Source of the DNA: Natrinema altunense
GTDB taxonomy: Archaea; Halobacteriota; Halobacteria; Halobacteriales; Natrialbaceae
Assembly: GCF_000731985.1 (NCBI RefSeq)
Contig: NZ_JNCS01000005.1
Location: forward strand, 1-64,000
Length of the DNA: 64,000 nt
Reading direction: 5' to 3'
Below the pieces are notes generated by a model. That model had not been told where the DNA came from and ran no database searches. It was given only the letters and a program-made list of their open reading frames with translations. Shown here in pieces: positions 34,916 through 43,015 of the stretch. The position numbers and the translations under genes were made by a program. How positions within the stretch are numbered: the first letter of the stretch is position 1; every line of letters begins with the position of its first letter.

Positions 34916-36216
34916 GGAAGTTCCTCCACGTTAGTACCATTTAATGGATATGCTGTCACGATTTGGCTACTCCTGTCGTAGACTATTTTGACCGCGCCGA
35001 TCCCCGAAGGCAGCTCAGATCCCTTATATTCGACTGTCCGATACCCATTGGCTTGAACAGAAATTTCATCCTCGGTCGCACTTTGAATTGCGTTCTTGAG
35101 TGTTTCCTTGATCGATGGTTCATCCATGTCACTCGGAAAGGCTGTCGCAGTACGCTGTTGGCTGGTTTCTGTCCCAGGCTCGATCGGCCACGTACCTGGG
35201 GCTTCAGGATGGACGTGTCGGGCTACGATATGCTTCCAGTCATGTGCACCTTTATCGAACGTGGTTCCCTCTTCCCATTTGTCGGTCTGTAGCAGCACCG
35301 CGAGTTCTCGCGGAATATCTGTTTCGGGACCGGCAGAATATATTGCTGCCTCAACATCCTCGACGGTGAATTCAGCGTTTTCTTCTAGTTTCTCTTTCAG
35401 CCAAGTGTTGTTGATGTCGTCTAGACGCTCTTCAAGATCGCTTTCAAACGTGTCCGTCCCTGGAAACCGATCTGAATCTGAAACGATTTCCTGGAGTTTT
35501 GCCACAATTTCTTCGTTCTTTGGCATCCGGTGGATGCCATTTTGATCCGACTGCTGACGGGTATGCGTTAGTTCGTGAGCAAGCAGATATTGGCCTTCAG
35601 AACTCTCGGGAACGTATTCTCCAGTATTGAACGCGATGTGCCTGCCAACAGTGAATGCCCGTGCGTTGATGTCTTCGCAAGCACTCGCGGCTTTTGGCCC
35701 AGTGTGGATCTGCACGTCACCGAATTGGGCGTCCATTCGCTCCTCCATTTCGCGCCGGATTTCAGGCTCCAGTGACCGACCTGATGAGGAAACGACCGCT
35801 CGAACGCTGTCAGGAACTCCAGTATCTCCAGTAGGAACTGTACTGATGTTCTCTTGATTGTTGCGTTGAACTGATCTCGCGTTCTGTCGCTCGATGTCTT
35901 TCGGGACCTCTGGTGGCCGTTCCTTCTGGCGCTCCCGGAAGGCATCCATCTCGTCGTAGTCATCCATTATCTCGATGGGCATCCCCTGATCCACACGCCG
36001 GCGTAAAACTCCAATCCCCGTCCTGAACGCAATGTCTGTGAGTTTCTCCGCTTGGCCGTCAGCGTAGGGTTCCACCCCGTAGAGATTTTCACACTCTTCT
36101 GGTGTTCTCTCAGGTTTCGACGACTTGCTCATCATTGAAGTAGGCTGAGGTATTCGGATTCGCGAACGCGAAGAAGTGTTTCGACTCTTGGATCGTTGAT
36201 TCCTCTTTCCACCCAT
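34912..36216 (-). CDS. DUF4157 (eCIS-core) protein with C-terminal nuclease-like toxin domain
   Basis: 434 residues. A basic 27-residue start is followed by a linker and then the DUF4157/eCIS-core domain, about 134-225: FGDVQIHTGPKAASACEDIN, AFTVGRHIAFNTGEY, and HELTH at 214-218, an HExxH zincin motif. A helical linker (235-305) leads to a C-terminal domain (about 310-434) with HDWKHIVARH (H325, H329, H334), a TATAF segment and IVYDRSSQIVTAYPL, which resembles the BECR-type RNase toxins (barnase/EndoU/colicin E5/RelE group). The whole looks like a polymorphic toxin. A TATA box at 36241-36250 supports the start at 36216. Confidence 0.8.
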   Translation of the reverse strand: MGGKRNQRSKSRNTSSRSRIRIPQPTSMMSKSSKPERTPEECENLYGVEPYADGQAEKLTDIAFRTGIGVLRRRVDQGMPIEIMDDYDEMDAFRERQKERPPEVPKDIERQNARSVQRNNQENISTVPTGDTGVPDSVRAVVSSSGRSLEPEIRREMEERMDAQFGDVQIHTGPKAASACEDINARAFTVGRHIAFNTGEYVPESSEGQYLLAHELTHTRQQSDQNGIHRMPKNEEIVAKLQEIVSDSDRFPGTDTFESDLEERLDDINNTWLKEKLEENAEFTVEDVEAAIYSAGPETDIPRELAVLLQTDKWEEGTTFDKGAHDWKHIVARHVHPEAPGTWPIEPGTETSQQRTATAFPSDMDEPSIKETLKNAIQSATEDEISVQANGYRTVEYKGSELPSGIGAVKIVYDRSSQIVTAYPLNGTNVEELP

Positions 36217-36240
36217 ATATTTCTAATTAAACACAAACCA

Positions 36241-36250
36241 GATAAAACAC
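36241..36250 (-). promoter_or_regulatory. TATA box of the toxin/immunity operon
   Basis: On the minus strand it reads gtgttttatc, centred 29 nt upstream of the ATG at 36216; the transcript would be leaderless. No inverted repeat suggesting a repressor site was seen between 36217 and 36496. Confidence 0.6.
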
Positions 36251-36496
36251 TAGGATCGTACTTTCTTGGAGTGTAACAGCAAAATAGGGCGGACGGCGAC
36301 GTTATTTCCTCAGTGAAGCAAGTAGTAGAGTACATCCAGACTGTCGGTTTATTCATCAAAGCCCTGAACCACCGACTCATCCGACGCCGTTTAGTAATTC
36401 AATAGGGCCGAGGAGTGCCGAGAGACGAGACGCGCTCCGGGAACCGAGGCTGTACAACGACCGGTATCGGCTGCGCCCCCGGACGGGGGCCGCCAG

Positions 36497-36712
36497 TCAG
36501 GCGTATTTCGGCCGTTCGGTCGTGTGCTCGACGTCGCCGGTGACGGTCTCCTCGTCGCTGTCGTCGTCGTAGACGTACTGCCCGGTCGCGCCACAGAGGG
36601 TACATTCGTAGGTCTCGGAAATCTCGTTGATCATCTCGCCGTCCTCGAAGTAGACGCGACTCTGCGTGATCTGCAGGAACTGGGCGGTCTCGCAGTTAGT
36701 GCAGGTGATCAT
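36497..36712 (-). CDS. Small zinc-ribbon protein
   Basis: 71 residues. MITCTNCETAQFLQITQSRV and YECTLCGATGQYVYDDD place four cysteines (C4, C7, C37, C40) as a zinc ribbon, followed by an acidic tail. Probably a conserved haloarchaeal regulator or RNA/DNA-binding protein; no function known. Confidence 0.72.
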   Translation of the reverse strand: MITCTNCETAQFLQITQSRVYFEDGEMINEISETYECTLCGATGQYVYDDDSDEETVTGDVEHTTERPKYA

Positions 36713-37049
36713 ACCCGTTCGATAGCCATCACCGGTTGTAGTTATCCGGCTTGTAACCGAAAGCGACGACCGCCTATCACGGTTTTACCCGGGTTGCGGG
36801 CGGTAACGCGGACGCGGGCGGGCCTGACCGCCAGCCGCCGTCGCTCGAGCCGGGCCGAACGCCAGTAATAATCGCATAATCGCCCGAGGCGACCGGAATC
36901 GGTAGCGGGGTCCGCGAATCGATCCGGCCGCTGCAAACATGGCTTTCCCAACGGAACGAGCCGGTTACCGTGGTCCGAGTTCCGCTGGCGTCTCGCTGCT
37001 CGATGGACACTGGTGACGCGGTACTCATCGGGAGCTTTGGCTCCCGCGA
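36713..37049. other. Intergenic, no gene supported
   Basis: About 340 bp of mixed composition. Short ORFs on both strands have no coding character. An AT-rich tract (agtaataatcgcataat, about 36863-36880) could be a promoter, but no start codon with a good gene follows it. Confidence 0.4.
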
Positions 37050-38087
37050 TCACCCGTCTCCCTCGGGGGACGCCGTCGGAAGATCGATGGCGACGCGATC
37101 ACCCGTTCTCGCTGCCTCGTACGCCGCCTCGGTCAGCGCCGTTACCCGGAGCGCGTCCCGGACCGTCGCCGGCGGTTCGCTCCCCGTCTCGATGCTCTCA
37201 AGGAAGGCGTCGGCGCGGGACTGCTCGCCGTGAGGATCGACGTACGGGAGGTACTCCCCGGCGTCGGAATCGATCTCGCGGACGGTTCGCGATCCCCACT
37301 GCGTTCCCTCGAGATAGACCGCGCCCTCCGCGTCCCAGAGGTGGATGTGCTCGCGAACCGACGGCGCGTCGCCGTGAAAGGAGAACGTGCCGCTCGCCCC
37401 GTTCGCGAACTCGACGTCGAGGTGGGCACGGCGATCGACCCGTCGATCGTCGTCGTGGAAGTCCATGCTCGCGGCGACGGAGACCGGTTCGAGGCCGGTC
37501 GTCCAGAGCACGCCGTCGAGGACGTGGCTCCCGGTATCGTACAGAAAGCCGCCGCCCGACAGGTCGGGCTCGAGCCGCCAGGTCCCACGCGAGTCGTCGA
37601 TCCAGTCCTGCGTGATCGAGGCGGTCAGCCACGTCGGTTCGCGATCGATGAACCGCTCGCGGGCGGTTCGGAACGCCGTCTGGAGGTGTCGCTGGTAGCC
37701 GACCATCACGGTCCGGTCGCTCCGTTCGACCCGCTCGACGAGGTCGCGTGCCCGTCCGAGGTCGGTCGTCAGCGGCTTGTCACAGTAGACGTGACAGTCC
37801 CGCTCGAGGGCGGCGACGACCTGCTCGTGGTGGAGGGTGTGGGGGGTGCCGATCAGGACCGCGTCGAGCGACGCAGCCGCGAGCATCGCCGGGTACTCGG
37901 CGTACCGGCCGTCGCCCGGCACGTCGAACTCCCGACCGACTCGCTCGAGACGGTCCGCGTCGAGGTCGCAGATCGCCGCGACGGTCGCGTCCGGATGGCG
38001 GTGGAACTGCCCGCCGACGGTCGTACCGATGTAGCCGAGGCCGACGATACCGAGCCGAATCGGGCGTGACGAAGCGCCGTCGGTCAT
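37050..38087 (-). CDS. Gfo/Idh/MocA family NAD(P)-dependent oxidoreductase
   Basis: 345 residues. Rossmann motif LGIVGLGYIGTTVGGQFHRH near the start, the EKP-type motif as CHVYCDKPLTTDLGRARDLV near residue 100, and catalytic-domain segments (LSGGGFLYDTGSHVLDGVLW). Acts on a sugar, sugar acid or cyclitol. Start MTDGASSRPIRLGIV at 38087. Stands near dehydrogenases of sugar type, but on its own transcript. Confidence 0.9.
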   Translation of the reverse strand: MTDGASSRPIRLGIVGLGYIGTTVGGQFHRHPDATVAAICDLDADRLERVGREFDVPGDGRYAEYPAMLAAASLDAVLIGTPHTLHHEQVVAALERDCHVYCDKPLTTDLGRARDLVERVERSDRTVMVGYQRHLQTAFRTARERFIDREPTWLTASITQDWIDDSRGTWRLEPDLSGGGFLYDTGSHVLDGVLWTTGLEPVSVAASMDFHDDDRRVDRRAHLDVEFANGASGTFSFHGDAPSVREHIHLWDAEGAVYLEGTQWGSRTVREIDSDAGEYLPYVDPHGEQSRADAFLESIETGSEPPATVRDALRVTALTEAAYEAARTGDRVAIDLPTASPEGDG

Positions 38088-38593
38088 ACACGCTCGAACG
38101 ATCCCCAGCGCCATCCCTCTAGCGGCGTCGCAGGCAAGCAGCCGCCGCGTACCATCATCAGGGCGACCCAGCGCGTCGGCCGTCGTCCAACGAGGCGAGG
38201 TCGACCGCGGTGCCGTCGAGTTCAACCCGTAGCAGCGGTCTACAAACGGCGTAGACGGGACCTGTCGTCGGATCGGGCTCGCTACCGGCGTCCAAACCGC
38301 CGCATAACAATACCCGACCCGTCCGTTAGCCCACGTGCGGGGAGGAAAGGCCCCGCCGGGTACGCGCGCAGACCGACGCGCTGACCGGCCGATTGCGTGC
38401 GTTCGTGCCCGGATCGCTCGACGTGGATTCGCCCCCGCTTCGAGTACGCTCATGTCTCTCACGCCCAGGGCGGTTCCCGCCCCGCCCGGGTTTCGCGATG
38501 TCCGTGCCGAACAGCGACGGTTCCCGGGGGTCGGCTGCTCGCGATGCGACGTCGACGATCGACTCCGTCGATCAGTCGCGTTTCGGAAGCGGG
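38088..38593. other. Intergenic, possible remnant
   Basis: 506 bp with no intact gene. On the minus strand a frame reads GGLDAGSEPDPTTGPVYAVC and RVELDGTAVDLASLDDG before a stop (about 38170-38310), with acidic composition like real haloarchaeal protein but no start codon. It may be the tail of a lost gene. Confidence 0.35.
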
Positions 38594-39655
38594 TCAGAAC
38601 TCCGTAATGACCGGAATACCGACCGTCTCGTAGTCGTCCATCGATGCTAGCGTCTCCGGTGCGTCCTCGAGCGAGAGCGTGTCGCCGATGATCTTGCTCG
38701 GCTCGAGCGTGCCCTGTGCGATCAGGTTGAACAGCTCCTCGTAGCGGACCAGCGGCATACCGAACGAGCCATGGAAGTCGATCTCCTGCATCGTCATGAC
38801 GTCGACGGGGAGTTCGATCTGGCCTTCTTCCTCGCCGGTCGTGAGTCCGACCTGAACGTGGCTGCCGCGGGTGCCGAGGCTGTTGACCGAGTTCCGACAG
38901 GTCTCGGCGATCCCCAGCGCGTCGATCGAGACGTCGGCACCGTCGCCGGTGAGTTCTCGAACCGCGGCCGGCGCGCTGTCGACCTCGGTGCTGTTGATCG
39001 TCTCGACGGCACCCAGTTCCTCGGCGCGCTCGAGTTTGCTGTCGAGGACGTCGATCGCGATCGGGTGTGCGCCCAGCGCCTGGGCGATGTGGATCGCCGA
39101 GAGTCCGACGCCGCCACAGCCGTGGATCGCGACCCAGTCGCCGGGTCGGAGGTCGGCGCGGTCGGCCAGCGCGTGATAGGCTGTCATGAACCGGCAGCCG
39201 AGGCCGGCCATCTCCGCGAACTCGACCTCGTCGGGGAGTTTCACGCAATTGAAGTCCGCCTCACGAACGGGAAAGGCCTCCGCGAACGCGCCCGGTGCGA
39301 ACTCCGAGAGGCCGAGCGGGATGACCGTCTCGCAGTTGTTCGCTCGCCCCTCGCGGCAGTGGGAACAGCTGCCGTCGCCGAGGTGGAACGGTACCGCCAC
39401 GCGGTCGCCTTCCTCGAGCGTCTCGACGTCGGCGCCGACCGCCGACACGACGCCAGCGGGCTCGTGGCCGAGGATCTGTCCCTCGGGAACGCCCGCACCG
39501 ATCCAGCTCCAGTCGCCCTGCCAGGCGTGCCAGTCGCTGCGACAGATCCCGCATGCCTCGGTCTCGACGATGACCTGGTCCGGTTGCGGTTCCGGATAGT
39601 CGACGTCTTCGACCGAGAGCGGTTCCCCATGTTCCTCGAGTACGGCTGCTCGCAT
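38594..39655 (-). CDS. Zinc-dependent alcohol dehydrogenase (medium-chain family)
   Basis: 353 residues. Catalytic zinc ligands sit in ACGICRSDWHAW and ILGHEPAGVVSAVG; the NAD(P) site reads VAIHGCGGVGLSAIHIAQAL. The structural zinc lobe is incomplete: SCSHCREGRANNCE keeps three of the usual four cysteines. Substrate unknown. A strong TATA box lies 22-29 nt upstream of the ATG at 39655, so the mRNA should be leaderless. Confidence 0.92.
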   Translation of the reverse strand: MRAAVLEEHGEPLSVEDVDYPEPQPDQVIVETEACGICRSDWHAWQGDWSWIGAGVPEGQILGHEPAGVVSAVGADVETLEEGDRVAVPFHLGDGSCSHCREGRANNCETVIPLGLSEFAPGAFAEAFPVREADFNCVKLPDEVEFAEMAGLGCRFMTAYHALADRADLRPGDWVAIHGCGGVGLSAIHIAQALGAHPIAIDVLDSKLERAEELGAVETINSTEVDSAPAAVRELTGDGADVSIDALGIAETCRNSVNSLGTRGSHVQVGLTTGEEEGQIELPVDVMTMQEIDFHGSFGMPLVRYEELFNLIAQGTLEPSKIIGDTLSLEDAPETLASMDDYETVGIPVITEF

Positions 39656-39676
39656 GGTCCGAGGTAGAGTCAGAGA

Positions 39677-39684
39677 GTATAAAA
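39677..39684 (-). promoter_or_regulatory. TATA box of the alcohol dehydrogenase gene
   Basis: Reads cttttata on the minus strand, 22-29 nt upstream of the ATG at 39655. Confidence 0.7.
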
Positions 39685-40429
39685 GTGTAGGCGGTACGTA
39701 CTCTATTCATAACAAACTCTCCGTGAGTTTTTCGCTGTTGTGTGTAGTTCGATTCCAGCCTGCTGGGCCACTATTGACCACTCAGCCCGAAATTCGATAG
39801 CCGAGATCGAAAACGGACTGTCGATGTATCCGCTTCGGATAATGTTGGGGGTGTTGGAACGTGTGAGGGTCGAACGTCCTTTGCCACTGTCGTCGATACG
39901 CACTCGTCGAGTCGATGCGCCGCGAGAACACGACCGGTACTCGACGAAAAGAACTCTCTGATTTGCTAGCATAAGCTAAAACCAACAGTATTGGGATAGC
40001 GGTCCAACGCGATTAGAGTGCGCTGGCGCTCCGCTTTCGGTCACAGTCGACACGAAAAACGCTCGTTAGCGCTTGTTGGTCGAAATACCCGTTCCGGCTG
40101 GATTCGACTCCGACTCAGAGCGAATCAACGGAGATCACCGGCCGAAATAGTGAGTCGAACGGGGAGATCGATTCGAAACGGACTGATAGGCCGTGCAGCG
40201 CGCTGACTGTCCCTCTCTCGTCCCACAGGGGATTCATCGAGAACCGATTCTCGACGGCGGATGTTCGCAGCCTCGATACATCAGTTATAGCTCATTATAG
40301 TAGATATAGCAGGATAGATATGAATACTGGAAGAGGTATCACGAGAGGATATGGACGCGAGTGGATCGGTTCGTAGACCCGTTTCCCGTCCTCGAGCCGC
40401 GACCGGGCCGGACCCGGTCTCGTTCCTCG
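39685..40429. other. Long gap without a supported gene
   Basis: About 745 bp of lower GC than the neighbours. A minus-strand frame (about 39703-39972) ends SGYIDSPFSISAIEFRAEW and so on and could be a transposase-like or other remnant, but I cannot place it in a family. AT-rich DNA at 40270-40335 (cattatagtagatatag) contains repeated tata steps. Confidence 0.35.
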
Positions 40430-40858
40430 AGATGCCGACTTCGGGACGACGCTCTCTACCCGTACATGACGGTCCGTGAGGACTTCCAGTTCGGGCACGG
40501 TCCAGGTCGAGTCCATCCGAATACCGGCCGCGTCGCCCGGACCGACGGGCCGACTGGGATCGCGGTAAAGAAAACCGCCGGCCGTTCGGCCTCGTCGGTG
40601 ACCTCCGCTGCCCACACTTCGTCGGGCACGACCGGCAGCGTCCCGTCAGTGAGTGAGTCGTACGAGACGGTCGGAGCCGCGACCGTCACGCCGCTCGCCA
40701 GTTCGTCGATGCCGACACCCGCGACATCCGCGGCCGCTGCGAGTTTCCCGAAACTGTCGAGACGTGGCGTGACGGTCGTCAGATCGCACGCTGTCTCGTC
40801 ACCGATAGCGCTCAGTCTATACTGGTCGCCAGTGGAGAGGCGCTACTACCGCGTGGCA
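40430..40858 (-). pseudogene. Degraded FAH-family sugar-acid dehydratase (2-keto-3-deoxypentonate type)
   Basis: On the minus strand a broken reading frame gives RLSTGDQYRLSAIGDETACD, TPRLDSFGKLAAAADVAGVG, GTLPVVPDEVWAAEVT and DEAERPAVFFTAIP; after a frameshift near 40560 it continues as GIRMDSTWTVPELEV. These match the order of blocks in haloarchaeal 2-keto-3-deoxyxylonate/arabinonate dehydratases (fumarylacetoacetase fold), with internal deletions and two TAG codons near the start. The C-terminal catalytic half is missing. The neighbouring aldehyde dehydrogenase is the next enzyme of that pathway. Confidence 0.65.
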
Positions 40859-40951
40859 GCACGAATTATCCAACCATCATAACGATACGTTCACAGAACT
40901 GTTCAGTCTGACAGAAGAATCGGACGACAAGAATTATGAGCGAACGGACCG

Positions 40952-42403
40952 ATGTCCGACTGTATGCCCGATCAGCGATTGAACTACATTAGCGGCGAGT
41001 GGTGCGAATCGCACACTGGGGAAACCTTCGAAACGACCGATCCCGCAATTCCCGGAGACGTCGTCGCGACCTATCCGGAGTCCGACGCCGAGGATACCGA
41101 GCGGGCGATCAACGCGGCGCGCGAGGCAAGCGGCGGGTGGGGGACGACGCCCGGCCCCGAGCGGGGTCGCATCCTCGCGCGGACCGGCTCGCTCCTCGAG
41201 GAGCGCAAGGACGAACTGACCGAACTGCTCGTCCGGGAGGAAGGAAAGACCCGGAGCGAGGCCGGCGGCGAGGTACAGCGGGCCATCGACATCTTCCGTT
41301 ACTACGGCTCGAAGGCCAGCGACATCGGCGGCACGATCAAGAGTCCGAGTGCGCGTGACACGAAACTCTACACGAAAACCGAGCCGCTGGGCGTCGCGGG
41401 CCTGATCACCCCGTGGAACTATCCCATCGCCATTCCGGCCTGGAAGATCGCACCGGCGCTGGCCGCGGGCAACGCGGTCGTCATCAAGCCCGCCACGCTC
41501 GCGCCCGGTGTCGTCCACGAGATGGCGAGCGCGCTCGAGGAAGCCGGCCTTCCGGACGGTGTCATCAACGTCGTCACCGGGCCCGGCAGCGAAGTCGGCG
41601 AGACCATCGCCGGCCACGAGGCTGTCGACGCCGTCTCCTTCACCGGCAGCACGGCGGTCGGAAACACCGTCTACGACACCGCGACGGAGGACGGCAAGCG
41701 CGTCCAGCTCGAAATGGGCGGGAAGAATCCAACCGTCGTCAGCGACACGGCGGACGTCGACAAAGCTGCCAGAATCGTCGCTAGCGGCGCGTTCGGCGTC
41801 ACCGGCCAGGCTTGTACGGCCACTTCCCGCGCGATCGTCCACGAGGATGTCTACGACGAATTCGTCGACGCCGTCGTCGACCGCGCCGCCGCGATCGAGC
41901 ACGGCCACGGACTCGACGACCCCAGTATGGGTCCCCACGTCAGCGAATCCGAACTCGAGAGCACGCTCGAGTACGTCGATATTGCGCGGGACGAGGGCGC
42001 GACCCTCGAGTACGGTGGCTCGACGCTGGACCGCGAGGGCTACTTCGTCGAGCCGGCGGTCTTCTCGGGCGTCGACTCCGAGATGCGAATCGCCCAGGAG
42101 GAAGTCTTCGGCCCGGTGCTCGCAGTCCTTCCAGTCGGCGACTTCGACGAGGCGCTGGCTGTCGCCAACGACGTCGACTATGGACTCTCGGCGAGCGTCG
42201 TCACTGACGACCACACCGAGGCCAATCGCTTCGCCGAGGAGATCGAAGCCGGCGTCGTGAAGATCAACGAGAAGACGACCGGCGTCGAACTCCACGTCCC
42301 CTTCGGCGGCGTGAAGGACTCCTCGAGCGAGACGTACCGCGAGCAGGGCGATGCAGGCCTCGATTTCTACAGCATCAGCAAGACGGTCTACGACAACTAT
42401 TGA
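40952..42403 (+). CDS. Aldehyde dehydrogenase, 2-oxoglutarate semialdehyde type
   Basis: 483 residues. The catalytic glutamate is in QLEMGGKNPTVV, the cysteine in GVTGQACTATSR, and the fold ends KTTGVELHVPFGGVKDSSSE, a stretch typical of alpha-ketoglutarate semialdehyde dehydrogenases of oxidative pentose pathways. It would oxidise 2,5-dioxopentanoate to 2-oxoglutarate. A second ATG at 40964 could be the true start. Neighbouring remnants of an FAH-type dehydratase and a Gfo-type dehydrogenase support the pathway call. Confidence 0.87.
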   Translation: MSDCMPDQRLNYISGEWCESHTGETFETTDPAIPGDVVATYPESDAEDTERAINAAREASGGWGTTPGPERGRILARTGSLLEERKDELTELLVREEGKTRSEAGGEVQRAIDIFRYYGSKASDIGGTIKSPSARDTKLYTKTEPLGVAGLITPWNYPIAIPAWKIAPALAAGNAVVIKPATLAPGVVHEMASALEEAGLPDGVINVVTGPGSEVGETIAGHEAVDAVSFTGSTAVGNTVYDTATEDGKRVQLEMGGKNPTVVSDTADVDKAARIVASGAFGVTGQACTATSRAIVHEDVYDEFVDAVVDRAAAIEHGHGLDDPSMGPHVSESELESTLEYVDIARDEGATLEYGGSTLDREGYFVEPAVFSGVDSEMRIAQEEVFGPVLAVLPVGDFDEALAVANDVDYGLSASVVTDDHTEANRFAEEIEAGVVKINEKTTGVELHVPFGGVKDSSSETYREQGDAGLDFYSISKTVYDNY

Positions 42404-42721
42404 CGAACGGGCGACGCTCGACAGTGATCGGCAGCGGTACCGTTTTTTCGGTGATGGCGGCCGACGGATGTCCGCGTGTGCCGAGAGCGAGAGCGCGTTC
42501 TCTAATACCGAAGGATCGTGCGACAATCCCACATTCTTGACGGAGAATGTTACAAGTATACGTCTGTAAATTTGGGTCGGGACCGACACCCGTTCTGCCG
42601 GAGCTCGGACCGCTTACGGAGTCGGTCCGAACGTTCCGCAGTGAATTGCGCGGGTGACGGCGGCGTCGCCGCCTGTCGATCAACACGAGCGTCGTTCAGC
42701 GACGATGGGCGCGGATATTAG
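42404..42721. other. Intergenic after the aldehyde dehydrogenase
   Basis: No gene supported. ccgttttttcgg (about 42439-42450) is a T-run flanked by complementary bases, a possible terminator. An AT-rich tract (tgttacaagtatacg, about 42549-42563) could be a promoter for the lost gene to the right. Confidence 0.4.
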
Positions 42722-42991
42722 CGTCGAGAGACTGCAAACCGGGACCCGTCCCTCGAGATCCCCGCCCCGTGGTGTCTGCTTGGTCTCGAGCGCGGCAACC
42801 CCTCGGTCACGGTCGAACACGACAGCTTCGACGCGGAACGGGAGATGGAAGTGGAGTTCGATTACTTCGCCGACCGGCTCCTCGGCGACGGCGAGATCCC
42901 TCCCGACGGTCGACACGGGTTGCGGGCCATGCGGATCATCGAGGCCCTCCACGACTCCGCGGAACGGGGTGAGCCGGTCGTACTCGCGTGA
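42722..42991 (+). pseudogene. C-terminal fragment of a Gfo/Idh-type sugar dehydrogenase
   Basis: One frame is open from 42722 to the TGA at 42989-42991 with no start codon. It reads SLEIPAPWCLLGLERGNPSV, FDAEREMEVEFDYFADRLLG and HGLRAMRIIEALHDSAERGE, which matches the C-terminal end of haloarchaeal glucose-fructose oxidoreductase-like xylose dehydrogenases. The Rossmann half is absent. It supports a decayed pentose oxidation locus around the aldehyde dehydrogenase. Confidence 0.65.
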
Positions 42992-43015
42992 CTCACGACG
43001 GGAGGCCGTCGAGCG

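Noticed and set aside
34373-36216. Complete contractile injection system at the toxin locus
   Set aside because: No sheath, tube, baseplate or AAA ATPase of eCIS type is in the window; only the DUF4157 domain links it to such systems.
39703-39985. Gene in the gap left of the pentose remnants
   Set aside because: Frames on both strands have mixed composition, and no family or promoter was recognised.
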